A stretch of 64,000 bases of DNA from Bacillus_BD sp050389805 (GTDB lineage Bacteria; Bacillota; Bacilli; Bacillales; Cytobacillaceae), in assembly GCF_050389805.1 (NCBI RefSeq), contig NZ_CP130945.1:5087561-5151560 (forward strand). Direction: 5' to 3'. The notes beneath the pieces were generated by a model. It did not search any database, was not told the origin of the DNA, and was given only the letters and a program-made list of their open reading frames with translations. Both the position numbers and the translations under genes were made by a program. Every line of letters begins with the position of its first letter. The stretch's first letter is position 1. Of this stretch, positions 1 to 7,406 are shown in pieces.

Positions 1-2
1 TA

Positions 3-629
3 TTTGAAAATGAACGATTATATAAAAAGCCTAAGTCCGAAATAACCAATCCCCTCACTCAATTAAGCAGAGGTGAATCCTTATTTCGCCAACTCCTTCA
101 AAGCCTAGGCCACAATATTCATGTCGAGGCATCATTAGTCTTTATTAACCCCGAATTCACCTTATACCAAGCACCTCAAAACAAACCCATCATTCTTCCG
201 ACACAGGTTAATCGTTGTTTGCGAAAAATCAATTCTAATTCATCAACATTAAAAGACAGACATCGAATACTTGCAGATAAATTAATATCCTTGTATATCC
301 CTGACTCCCCTTTTAAACAAATACCAAATTATAATTTTGACCATTTACATAAAGGGATTGGGTGTGGAAAGTGTAACTCCTTATCTAATATTGTTATAAA
401 TACTAAATGTGTTTGTCAGGCTTGTGGTTATGAAGAAATTGTTGAATACGCCGTAATGCGTTTAGTAAAAGAAGCTCAATTACTCTTCCCTAATCAGGCA
501 ATAACTACAAACACCATACATAGTTGGTGTAAGATCATAGACTCGAAAAAGAGAATCCGACTAATACTTGATAAAAACTTTAAATCCGTTGGTAATCATC
601 GGTGGACTTACTATGAAGAGATATTATAA
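3..629 (+). CDS. NERD (nuclease-related) domain protein, 5'-truncated by window edge
   Basis: The reading frame is open from the first complete codon at position 3 to the stop at 629, so the gene begins outside the window and only its C-terminal ~208 codons are visible. The stretch INPEFTLYQAP followed by a CxxC...CxxC zinc-ribbon-like segment (GCGKC and CQACG) and a tail with SWCKIIDSKKRI is the pattern I know from Bacillus NERD-domain proteins, which are predicted DNA-processing enzymes of unproven role. A TTG at 219 could be taken as a start, but the homologous-looking sequence continues upstream of it, so I treat it as internal. The family call is from memory of the motif pattern. Confidence 0.7.
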   Translation, partial: FENERLYKKPKSEITNPLTQLSRGESLFRQLLQSLGHNIHVEASLVFINPEFTLYQAPQNKPIILPTQVNRCLRKINSNSSTLKDRHRILADKLISLYIPDSPFKQIPNYNFDHLHKGIGCGKCNSLSNIVINTKCVCQACGYEEIVEYAVMRLVKEAQLLFPNQAITTNTIHSWCKIIDSKKRIRLILDKNFKSVGNHRWTYYEEIL

Positions 630-681
630 AAACTTATAATCTAACTGAATATATTTACTTTTAAGTACTATTTACTCTGTT

Positions 682-823
682 TTTGCTCTATTTGTCCTTG
701 AGAACCTCCATCACGGACTTCTTGCTCTACTTTTTCCCATTTTTTGTCCTTGATAGCCTCCATCATGGACTTCTCGCTCTATTTTTCCCCATTTTTGTCC
801 TTGAGAACCAGCTCGGCTCGTAG
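682..823. repeat. Three degenerate tandem copies of a ~52-bp unit
   Basis: The core TTTTGTCCTTGA-(G/T)A-(A/G)CC followed by TCCATCA(C/T)GGACTTC and GCTCTA recurs with a period of about 52 bp; the third copy diverges after its first half into AGCTCGGCTCG. No convincing ORF spans it: the apparent 744-929 ORF on the plus strand lacks a ribosome binding site and is composed of repeat. It lies in the 888-bp gap between the NERD gene and the polyamine operon, upstream of that operon's promoter. Confidence 0.6.
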
Positions 824-906
824 ACCTTTTTCCTACTGCTGTACTAACCCCCTTTCATCCAACAATCCAACCACCAAAAAACCGAAAAAAAAACTAAAAT
901 TTCTTA

Positions 907-935
907 TTGTATTTTTTTCTATATGCTGATAATAT
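907..935 (+). promoter_or_regulatory. Probable sigma-A promoter of the polyamine operon leader
   Basis: TTGTAT at 907-912 and TAATAT at 930-935 are separated by exactly 17 bp, a good vegetative promoter pair. Transcription would start near 942, leaving a leader of about 575 nt before the first structural gene at 1519. A weaker TTATAT at 1396-1401 could serve a second, shorter transcript. Confidence 0.5.
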
Positions 936-995
936 AAAAAAGCATGAATTGGAAGGCTAATCTTCACACCCTTTTGAGTCTTTCCAGCAGATAAT

Positions 996-1159
996 TTTGA
1001 CCACTTCTAATTACAGAAGGTAAGGGCAACGGTGTGCCGGGTCAAATGCCGATTGGCAACCTTTAGTTGCCTTATTGATTGAGTTAAAAGCTCAAATTTT
1101 ATAAGTTGGTTACTTTACAACCAGTGCTTACGCACATCAACTTGTGAAACGGTCAATAA
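996..1159 (+). ncRNA. Candidate structured leader RNA (unrecognised class) upstream of the polyamine operon
   Basis: Many complementary segments nest without conflict. Domain 1: TTTGACC (996-1002) pairs with GGTCAAA (1040-1046) and encloses two hairpins, ACTTCT/AGAAGGT (1003-1021) and GGCA/TGCC (1025-1038). A linker hairpin is GGCAAC/GTTGCC (1055-1071). Domain 2: TTATTGA (1072-1078) pairs with TCAATAA (1153-1159) and encloses TGAG/CTCA (1080-1094) and AAGTT/AACTT (1103-1143), the latter containing GGTT/AACC and GTGC/GCAC hairpins. This is the layout of a riboswitch-like or other structured RNA. I do not recognise the consensus of any riboswitch class I know. The pairings were found by eye; no folding energy was computed. 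Confidence 0.4.
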
Positions 1160-1209
1160 GAGTGGTAAAAGTAATTATTTGCTATATAGACTCTGATCAA
1201 AAGGATATA

Positions 1210-1293
1210 TTGAATATTAAAGAGCTTTGTTCCATCATGTCTAAAATGAATTTATGGTGGACGTATGTCTATGATTATTTGTCGTGGTCATGA
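1210..1293 (+). CDS. Candidate aromatic-rich leader peptide (27 aa)
   Basis: A TTG at 1210 is preceded by AAAAGGATATA, a fair ribosome binding site, and opens a 27-codon frame ending at TGA 1291-1293. Its second half reads MNLWWTYVYDYLSWS: two adjacent Trp codons (1255-1260), then alternating Tyr and a final Trp. The frame stays open upstream to a GTG at 1144, so a 50-residue version is possible. The tandem Trp codons lie immediately before the 5' arm of the terminator at 1261, so a ribosome paused or moving there would prevent the hairpin, as in classical attenuation. Whether it is translated is unknown; it could also be a remnant of an older gene. Confidence 0.3.
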   Translation: MNIKELCSIMSKMNLWWTYVYDYLSWS

Positions 1294-1312
1294 ACATACA
1301 GACGTTTTTTTA
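1261..1312 (+). terminator. Intrinsic terminator inside the leader
   Basis: ACGT, ATGT and TATGA in the 5' arm (1261-1274) pair with TCATGA, ACAT and ACGT in the 3' arm (1288-1305), with a small bulge, followed by a run of seven T. It overlaps the end of the aromatic-rich ORF and lies 200 nt before the structural genes, so it would stop most transcripts unless relieved. Confidence 0.55.
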
Positions 1313-1333
1313 ATATGATTGAATTATATCTAA

Positions 1334-1380
1334 AAGCAAGTGTTGTGCGCAGTTAAGCGTGTTACACTCGCTTTTTTTTA
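1334..1380 (+). terminator. Second leader terminator before the polyamine operon
   Basis: AAGCAAGTGT (1334-1343) pairs with ACACTCGCTT (1364-1373) with one mismatch, followed by eight T. A smaller alternative hairpin AAGCG/CGCTT (1355-1373) uses the same 3' arm, so two mutually exclusive folds are possible. Two terminators in series in front of one operon suggest conditional read-through. Confidence 0.55.
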
Positions 1381-1518
1381 TTTGGTAAAAACTTGTTATA
1401 TGGGGTTAGTTGAATCATCTCCTAGCAGGACTGGAATCCTAATAAATGGACTCGCACGAATTAGGTAGGAGTAAAACTCCATTATGCATAAAAAACGATA
1501 AGGTAAGGTGATTGAAGA

Positions 1519-2751
1519 ATGGGAAAAGCACTTATTATTGGAGCCGGTGGAGTGGCACAGGTTGCCGCACATAAATGTGTTCAAAACAGCGACGTATTCG
1601 AAGAAATTTGTATCGCTAGCCGTACAAAATCTAAATGTGATGCCCTTAAGGAAAAGCTGGATGGCGGCAAAACTAAAATTACGACTGCACAAGTCGATGC
1701 AAATAATGTAGATGAATTAATCGCTTTAATCGAAGAAGTAAAACCAGATATCGTAATGAACTTGGCTCTGCCTTATCAAGATTTAACCATTATGGATGCA
1801 TGTCTAGCAACAAAGACTCACTATATGGATACGGCAAACTATGAGCCTGAAGACACTGCAAAATTTGAATATAAATGGCAATGGGACTATCGTGAGCGTT
1901 TTGAAAAAGCTGGAATTACAGCCCTTCTTGGCTCAGGATTTGACCCAGGTGTTACAGGCGTATTCTCTGCTTATGCATTAAAACATCACTTTGATGAAAT
2001 TGAATATATCGATATCCTTGACTGTAATGCTGGAGATCATGGATATCCATTTGCAACAAACTTTAATCCAGAAATCAACATCCGTGAGGTTTCAGCTAAC
2101 GGAAGATACTGGGAAAATGGTGAATGGGTTGAAACAAAACCAATGGAAATCAAACGCGTTTATGACTTCCCGGAAATTGGCGAAAAAGACATGTACCTTC
2201 TCTACCATGAAGAACTTGAATCACTTGCCAAAAATATTCCTGGAATTAAACGAATCCGTTTCTTCATGACATTTGGCGAAAGCTACCTTACCCACTTAAA
2301 ATGTCTTGAAAATGTAGGAATGACTTCCATTGAGCCAATTGAATTCGAAGGAAAACAAATCATCCCACTTCAATTCTTGAAAGCTGTATTACCAGATCCA
2401 GCTTCCTTAGGACCACGTACAAAAGGTAAAACGAATATTGGCTGTATCTTTAAAGGAAAAAAAGACGGAAAAGATAAAACGTATTATGTATATAATATTT
2501 GCGATCACGAAGCATGCTATCGTGAAGTAGGATCCCAAGCGGTTTCTTATACAACAGGTGTTCCTGCTATGATTGGTGCAGCAATGGTCTTAACTGGCAA
2601 ATGGAATAAACCTGGCGTATACAATGTTGAAGAATTCGATCCAGATCCATTCATGGAAGAGTTAAACAAATGGGGCCTACCTTGGAAAGAGGACTTCAAT
2701 CCAGAGCTTGTTGACAATGAGCCAATTAAAGAAACGGAGAACGTTCGATAA
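1519..2751 (+). CDS. Saccharopine dehydrogenase family; carboxynorspermidine/carboxyspermidine dehydrogenase
   Basis: This 410-aa NADPH-dependent enzyme is expected to condense a diamine (putrescine or diaminopropane) with aspartate semialdehyde to carboxyspermidine or carboxynorspermidine, the alternative bacterial route to spermidine. The N-terminus has a Rossmann nucleotide site (ALIIGAGGVAQ, residues 4-14) typical of the saccharopine dehydrogenase fold, and the next gene encodes the matching decarboxylase one nucleotide away, which decides the assignment over true saccharopine dehydrogenase. The ATG at 1519 is preceded by GGTGATTGAAG. Substrate preference cannot be read from the sequence. 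Expression is probably controlled by the structured, doubly terminated leader upstream. Confidence 0.85.
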   Translation: MGKALIIGAGGVAQVAAHKCVQNSDVFEEICIASRTKSKCDALKEKLDGGKTKITTAQVDANNVDELIALIEEVKPDIVMNLALPYQDLTIMDACLATKTHYMDTANYEPEDTAKFEYKWQWDYRERFEKAGITALLGSGFDPGVTGVFSAYALKHHFDEIEYIDILDCNAGDHGYPFATNFNPEINIREVSANGRYWENGEWVETKPMEIKRVYDFPEIGEKDMYLLYHEELESLAKNIPGIKRIRFFMTFGESYLTHLKCLENVGMTSIEPIEFEGKQIIPLQFLKAVLPDPASLGPRTKGKTNIGCIFKGKKDGKDKTYYVYNICDHEACYREVGSQAVSYTTGVPAMIGAAMVLTGKWNKPGVYNVEEFDPDPFMEELNKWGLPWKEDFNPELVDNEPIKETENVR

Positions 2752-2752
2752 G

Positions 2753-3880
2753 ATGAAATTTGAGGAACTGCCAACACCTTGTTATGTCGTCGATGAAGCT
2801 CTTCTGGAAAAAAACTTAAAAATCCTGAGCGGAGTAATGGAACGTACAGGATGTAAGATTGTTTTAGCACAAAAAGCATTCTCCATGACGGAGATGTATC
2901 CTTTAATTGGAAAGTATCTAAGTGGTACAACGGCAAGTGGTTTATACGAAGCAAGACTCGGGTTTGAGCAAATGGGCAAAGAGAATCATGTCTTTGCCCC
3001 TGCTTACCGTGAAGACGAGATTGATGAAATCATCTCTCTTTGTGACCATATTATTTTTAATTCCTTTTCACAATTAGAAAAGTTTAAAGATAAAGCCTTA
3101 AAAGCTGGCAGAAAAGTTGGTTTACGCATCAATCCAGAATGCTCTACGCAAATTGGTCATGAAATTTATGATCCATGTGCAGTTGGTTCTCGTTTTGGTG
3201 TCACAATTGAGAATTTCCGTCCTGAAGAATTAGATGGAGTATCCGGATTACATTTTCATACCCTTTGTCAGCAAAACTCTGATGATCTAGAAACAACACT
3301 TCAAGCAGTTGAAGAGAAGTTCGGTCCATGGCTCTCCCATATGGAATGGCTAAACTTTGGTGGCGGCCACCATATTACGAGGGAAGATTATGATATCCCA
3401 AGACTAGAAGCGTGTATTAAAAGAATCCAAGATAAATATAATGTAGAAGTTTATCTTGAACCAGGCGAGGCTGTTGCGCTTAATGCCGGTTATCTCATCA
3501 CATCTGTACTTGACATTCACCGAAATGGAATGGAAATTGCGATTCTTGATACATCTGCTACTTGTCATATGCCAGATGTACTTGAAATGCCATATCGTCC
3601 TCCTCTGTTCAATTCAGGCGAGTCAGGAGAAAAACCCTTCACTTATCGACTCGGTGGACAAACTTGTTTAACGGGCGATATTATTGGAGACTATTCTTTT
3701 GATCAACCTTTAAAAAGCGGCGATCGTTTAGTTTTTGGTGATATGGCGATCTATACAATGGTAAAAAATACGACATTCAATGGGATGCCACTTCCTGCGA
3801 TTGCTGTACGAGATAAAGATGGCGACTGCCGAATTGTACAACAATTTGGCTATGAAGATTTTAGAATGCGACTTGCGTAA
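2753..3880 (+). CDS. nspC: Carboxynorspermidine decarboxylase (NspC)
   Basis: A 375-aa PLP-dependent decarboxylase of the alanine-racemase-like fold (fold type III), removing CO2 from carboxyspermidine or carboxynorspermidine to give the triamine. The PLP-binding lysine is in LAQKAFS (Lys41); HFHTLCQQ, a glycine-rich phosphate-binding NFGGGHH, EPGEA and the C-terminal DTSATCHMPD active-site motif follow in the usual order. I start it at ATG 2753, one base after the stop of the dehydrogenase, because MKFEELPTPCYVVDE is the normal N-terminus and GGAG lies 11 nt upstream; an in-frame TTG at 2708 lies inside the previous gene. The overlap-like spacing implies translational coupling. Confidence 0.9.
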   Translation: MKFEELPTPCYVVDEALLEKNLKILSGVMERTGCKIVLAQKAFSMTEMYPLIGKYLSGTTASGLYEARLGFEQMGKENHVFAPAYREDEIDEIISLCDHIIFNSFSQLEKFKDKALKAGRKVGLRINPECSTQIGHEIYDPCAVGSRFGVTIENFRPEELDGVSGLHFHTLCQQNSDDLETTLQAVEEKFGPWLSHMEWLNFGGGHHITREDYDIPRLEACIKRIQDKYNVEVYLEPGEAVALNAGYLITSVLDIHRNGMEIAILDTSATCHMPDVLEMPYRPPLFNSGESGEKPFTYRLGGQTCLTGDIIGDYSFDQPLKSGDRLVFGDMAIYTMVKNTTFNGMPLPAIAVRDKDGDCRIVQQFGYEDFRMRLA

Positions 3881-3886
3881 TCATCC

Positions 3887-3919
3887 AACCAGACTCAGGT
3901 AAATGGGGTCTGGTTTTTT
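3887..3919 (+). terminator. Terminator of the polyamine operon
   Basis: AACCAGAC (3887-3894) pairs with GTCTGGTT (3908-3915), followed by TTTTT. It sits directly after nspC. Confidence 0.85.
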
Positions 3920-3940
3920 AATTGGATGTTTCCTCGTTAA

Positions 3941-4165
3941 CTAACCTTGAATGGTAATAGAACCGTCAAACTTCCTCTTCTAATTTAGCATGAATTTCCT
4001 TTGTAAGGTCCTTATAGGAAATCGTTTGTTTTGTTAATCGTTTCAATAAGGACCTGCTTCATGATATGATATTTTTCGATCCTTATTTTTGCCCCTTGCT
4101 TCTCTTCTGGGTGGAATAATCTCACAACCTCTTCACCATTACGTCCTTCTAAACGTCCCTTTTAT
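3941..4165 (-). pseudogene. Decayed gene fragment resembling a small DUF6958-type protein
   Basis: Read on the minus strand, one frame gives GRNGEEVVRLFHPEEKQGAK and then RIEKYHIMKQVLIETINKT before a stop; a shifted frame continues SYKDLTKEIHAKLEEE and another gives FDGSITIQG. Together they follow the order of a small conserved bacterial family I remember as DUF6958, which lacks a known function. Two frameshifts, no start codon and a lost C-terminal helix show that it is dead. It lies in the 600-bp gap between the polyamine operon and ahpC. The family name is from memory. Confidence 0.5.
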
Positions 4166-4390
4166 TTGATTTAGACTAATTCATATAGTTATTATTTTCA
4201 ATTACCTTAAAATTGTAATAAAATAGAGTAGGGATTTAATGATTTAAATAGTAGAATATCGTTCATACTATTATCCGTAGGCCTACTAGTTATAGTTATT
4301 TCTCTTTTTGCATACATACCGAAGTTTGGTAGCATTTTGTGCAAGAATCTACAAGTTTCTACGCTATCAATAATAATAATTATTGGTTTA

Positions 4391-4498
4391 AAATAATTAT
4401 TATATTTTCAGTTGACAAAACACGAAAAATATATAATAATTATTATTGAATTAGAATTATTATAGATAATTTATTTTGGTTATCTATAATTATTATAA
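4391..4498 (+). promoter_or_regulatory. ahpC promoter with clustered PerR-like boxes
   Basis: TTGACA at 4412-4417 and AATAAT at 4435-4440 (17-bp spacer) form the promoter. Against the PerR box TTATAATNATTATAA I count 14/15 at 4484-4498, 13/15 at 4431-4445 (over the -10), 13/15 at 4451-4465 and 12/15 at 4391-4405 (just upstream of the -35), with a further 12/15 match just upstream near 4371. In Bacillus PerR represses ahpCF until H2O2 oxidises it. The region is very AT-rich, so some weaker matches may be chance. Confidence 0.7.
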
Positions 4499-4525
4499 AA
4501 AATTACCATTAGGAGGAATTTCATA

Positions 4526-5089
4526 ATGTCTTTAATCGGAAAAGAAGTACTACCATTCAAAGCACAAGCATACAAAAACGGTGAATTCATCGAAGTTTCA
4601 GATCAAGATTTCAAAGGTAAATGGAGCGTAGTAGTATTCTACCCAGCTGACTTCACATTCGTTTGCCCAACAGAACTTGAAGATATGCAAAATCAATATG
4701 CTGAATTAAAAGAACTTGGAGCTGAAGTTTACTCTGTTTCTACAGATACTCACTTTGTTCATAAAGCATGGCATGACACTTCAGAAACAATCGGTAAAAT
4801 TGAATACACAATGATCGGTGACCCATCACACGTTATTTCTCGTAACTTTGATGTTCTTATCGAAGAAGATGGTGTTGCAGACCGTGGTACTTTCATCATC
4901 GATCCAGACGGGATTGTACAAGCTCTTGAAATCAATGCTGGTGGAATCGGCCGTGACGCAAGCGCTGTAATCAACAAAATCAAAGCAGCACAATACGTTC
5001 GTAACCATCCAGGTGAAGTTTGCCCAGCTAAATGGCAAGAAGGCGGAGAAACACTTAAGCCAAGCCTTGACCTTGTAGGTAAAATCTAA
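4526..5089 (+). CDS. ahpC: Alkyl hydroperoxide reductase C, 2-Cys peroxiredoxin
   Basis: A 187-aa typical 2-Cys peroxiredoxin that reduces H2O2 and organic hydroperoxides in the cytosol. The peroxidatic cysteine is Cys47 in FTFVCPTE and the resolving cysteine is Cys166 in GEVCPAKW; length matches the AhpC1/Prx1 subgroup. The start follows AGGAGGAATTTCATA. It is followed after 14 nt by ahpF, which supplies the electrons. Codon use is strongly biased, as expected for an abundant protein. Regulation by PerR is inferred from the box cluster in the promoter. Confidence 0.97.
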   Translation: MSLIGKEVLPFKAQAYKNGEFIEVSDQDFKGKWSVVVFYPADFTFVCPTELEDMQNQYAELKELGAEVYSVSTDTHFVHKAWHDTSETIGKIEYTMIGDPSHVISRNFDVLIEEDGVADRGTFIIDPDGIVQALEINAGGIGRDASAVINKIKAAQYVRNHPGEVCPAKWQEGGETLKPSLDLVGKI

Positions 5090-5103
5090 GGAGAACTCAT
5101 ATA

Positions 5104-6633
5104 ATGATACTGGATGCAGATATTAAGGCGCAATTAAACCAATATCTTCAACTGATGGAAGGCGATGTTCTTCTAAAGGTGAGTGCAGGTTCTGACGAAG
5201 TATCAAAGAACATGCTTGAACTGATGGAAGAGCTCACTTCTATGTCATCCAGAATTACTGTAGAGAAAACACAGCTTGAGAAAACTCCAAGCTTCAGCGT
5301 AAATCGTGTAGGAGAGGATACCGGCATTACATTTGCCGGTATTCCTCTTGGACACGAATTTACGTCATTTGTGTTAGCTCTCTTACAAGTAAGTGGAAGA
5401 GCACCAAAAGTTGATGAAAAGGTAATTGAGCAAATTAAAAATATAACTGGCGAATATCACTTTGAAACCTATGTCAGCCTAAGCTGTCAAAATTGCCCAG
5501 ATGTTGTTCAAGCTTTAAATGTAATGAGTGTTCTTAACCCAGGAATCACTCACACGATGATTGATGGTGCAGTTTTCAAAGAGGAAGTAGAAAGTAAAAA
5601 CGTCTTAGCCGTACCTGCTGTTTACTTAAATGGAGAGTTTTTTGAAAGTGGACGTATGTCACTTGAACAAATTCTTTCTAAATTGGGAAGTGGACCGGAT
5701 CCATCCGAGTTCACCAATAAGGAACCATTTGATGTACTTGTTGTCGGCGGTGGTCCTGCTGGTGCTAGTGCAACGGTCTATGCAGCACGTAAAGGCATAC
5801 GCACAGGAATTGTTGCTGAACGCTTTGGCGGTCAAATATTGGATACTGTAGGAATTGAGAACTTCATTAGTGTGAAATACACAGAGGGTTCTAAGCTTGC
5901 AGCAAGTTTAGAGGAACACGTGAAGGAGTATGACGTAGATGTCATGGATTCTCAACGTGTTATTGGCATTGATAAAAAGGGGCACATTGAAGTTCAATTA
6001 GAAAACGGTGGTCTTTTAAAGAGTAAATCTGTGATTCTTTCTACTGGTGCTCGTTGGCGTAATATCAATGTGCCTGGAGAAGCTGAATTTAAAAATAAAG
6101 GGGTAGCTTATTGCCCTCACTGTGATGGACCATTGTTTGCGGGTAAGCATGTTGCTGTTATTGGTGGAGGAAACTCAGGAATTGAAGCGGCCATTGACCT
6201 TGCGGGTATTGTCAAACATGTAACGGTCATTGAATTCTTACCAGAATTGAAAGCAGACACGGTTCTTCAAGAACGCCTGAGCAGTTTACCAAATGTAACG
6301 GTTATCAAAAATGCCCAAACAAAAGAGATTACCGGTACTGATAAAGTAAACGGGCTCACCTACATTGATCGTGCAACTGAAGAAGAACACCATATTGAAT
6401 TAGCTGGTGTTTTCGTTCAAATCGGTCTTGTACCGAATACAGATTGGCTTGGCGATACAGTTGAACGTACAAGAATGGGCGAAATCGTCGTTGACAAACG
6501 CGGTGCTACCAGTATTCCTGGGGTATTTGCTGCAGGTGACTGTACAGACAGTGCTTATAAACAGATCATCATTTCAATGGGATCTGGTGCAACTGCCGCA
6601 TTAGGAGCATTTGATTATCTTATTCGAAATTAA
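5104..6633 (+). CDS. ahpF: Alkyl hydroperoxide reductase subunit F
   Basis: A 509-aa flavoprotein that passes electrons from NADH to AhpC. The order is a double thioredoxin-like N-terminal domain with CQNC (Cys128, Cys131), an FAD site VLVVGGGPAG (211-220), a second redox centre CPHC (Cys337, Cys340) and an NADH site VIGGGNSG (about 351-358). All four redox cysteines are present and the length is normal. The ribosome binding site is AAGGAGAACTCATATA. It is the last gene of a two-gene operon. Confidence 0.97.
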   Translation: MILDADIKAQLNQYLQLMEGDVLLKVSAGSDEVSKNMLELMEELTSMSSRITVEKTQLEKTPSFSVNRVGEDTGITFAGIPLGHEFTSFVLALLQVSGRAPKVDEKVIEQIKNITGEYHFETYVSLSCQNCPDVVQALNVMSVLNPGITHTMIDGAVFKEEVESKNVLAVPAVYLNGEFFESGRMSLEQILSKLGSGPDPSEFTNKEPFDVLVVGGGPAGASATVYAARKGIRTGIVAERFGGQILDTVGIENFISVKYTEGSKLAASLEEHVKEYDVDVMDSQRVIGIDKKGHIEVQLENGGLLKSKSVILSTGARWRNINVPGEAEFKNKGVAYCPHCDGPLFAGKHVAVIGGGNSGIEAAIDLAGIVKHVTVIEFLPELKADTVLQERLSSLPNVTVIKNAQTKEITGTDKVNGLTYIDRATEEEHHIELAGVFVQIGLVPNTDWLGDTVERTRMGEIVVDKRGATSIPGVFAAGDCTDSAYKQIIISMGSGATAALGAFDYLIRN

Positions 6634-6642
6634 TCGCAATAT

Positions 6643-6681
6643 AAAAAGTCACAGTAGCGGATTGATTACTGTGACTTTTTA
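6643..6681 (+). terminator. Terminator of ahpC-ahpF
   Basis: AAAAAGTCACAGTA pairs perfectly with TACTGTGACTTTTT; the stem is symmetrical, so it can also stop transcripts from the convergent minus-strand gene at 6728. Confidence 0.9.
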
Positions 6682-6727
6682 TTTACCTAAAATAGTAGCT
6701 ATTTTTCCCTCTCTAACCAACCTCATT

Positions 6728-7048
6728 TTAAATTTGATTATAATTTGTGTTCTCAAATTGAGAGTAAAATTTAAGAATCAAGTAATACGCAGCATTTATA
6801 ATCGCCTCTGGCAACGTTTCCCCTCTTCCTGTGACGTCATCAAACTTCACTTCTGAAGTACCATTTGTTTGATAGTTCACACCAAACATTTTTAGCTTTT
6901 CTACTATAACCAACGCATGTTCTAAGTATTTCTCTGGCATAAAATAAGAATCATGAATAAACTCATCTTTCTCTACATTGTACCAACTATTTTTGGTATG
7001 CTTCTTCCACCCTAATATTTCACGGATAATTTCTTCCTTTCTGTTCAC
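6728..7048 (-). CDS. Small protein with phage ABA sandwich-like domain
   Basis: A 106-aa cytosolic protein of unknown function. The opening EIIREILGW..HT...W followed by a central GVNYQTNG segment and the closing TLPEAIINAAYYLI resembles the small 'phage ABA sandwich' family, often found in Bacillus genomes and phages. I prefer the GTG at 7048, which has AGGGGGAT eight bases upstream; the ATG at 7057 is directly abutted by that same purine run. It is monocistronic and converges with ahpF. Confidence 0.5.
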   Translation of the reverse strand: MNRKEEIIREILGWKKHTKNSWYNVEKDEFIHDSYFMPEKYLEHALVIVEKLKMFGVNYQTNGTSEVKFDDVTGRGETLPEAIINAAYYLILKFYSQFENTNYNQI

Positions 7049-7156
7049 CTTTACCATCCCCCTATGATAAATTTAAACTCAACTGTTATATATCATGTAC
7101 TTATTTTTAATAAGATTATATAACAGTTATTCCATTTTGACCATATTTTTAAAAAA

Positions 7157-7294
7157 TTATTTTTCTTCAGAAATAACAATTCCAATTAAATGAACCATTT
7201 GGAGTACTTCCTTTGAATAATCACTATTTTTTTCCCATATAATAATCTTTAAACGAACATATCTCTTCGTACAAATTTCCCGTATAAATTTCAT
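7157..7294 (-). CDS. Candidate 45-aa small protein, unrecognised
   Basis: An ATG at 7294 opens a 45-codon frame ending at 7157; it begins MKFIREICTKRYVRLKIIIW and ends VLQMVHLIGIVISEEK, alternating basic and hydrophobic residues as a folded protein might. There is no good ribosome binding site upstream, which argues against it. It is the only coding-like signal in the 349-bp gap between 7058 and 7406; the rest holds AT-rich promoter sequence, including TAGTAGAATACTAGTA just before the L,D-transpeptidase gene. Confidence 0.25.
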   Translation of the reverse strand: MKFIREICTKRYVRLKIIIWEKNSDYSKEVLQMVHLIGIVISEEK

Positions 7295-7406
7295 TAAAGT
7301 TACAAATTATGACAAACTTTACTCCCATATACTAGTAGAATACTAGTAACATGGTAAAATATAAGGAGAAATAAGGGAATTTTTCGGGATAATAAGGGGG
7401 ATTGTC

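Noticed and set aside
682..823. CRISPR array
   Set aside because: Units are directly abutting and degenerate, without unique spacers; no cas genes in the window.
744..929. Plus-strand 61-codon ORF over the tandem repeat
   Set aside because: No ribosome binding site, low-complexity Ser/Pro/Lys composition produced by the repeat and the A-rich tract; not a gene.
996..1159. Known riboswitch classes (lysine, SAM, cobalamin, c-di-GMP, guanidine, T-box) for the polyamine leader
   Set aside because: Compared from memory with each consensus; none of the invariant core motifs is present. A computed search is still needed.
996..1312. Group II intron or retron RNA in the leader
   Set aside because: No domain V-like catalytic hairpin and no reverse transcriptase gene nearby.
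2547..2954. Minus-strand 135-codon ORF across the dehydrogenase/nspC junction
   Set aside because: Shadow of two well-supported genes on the other strand; no start signal and no recognisable domain.
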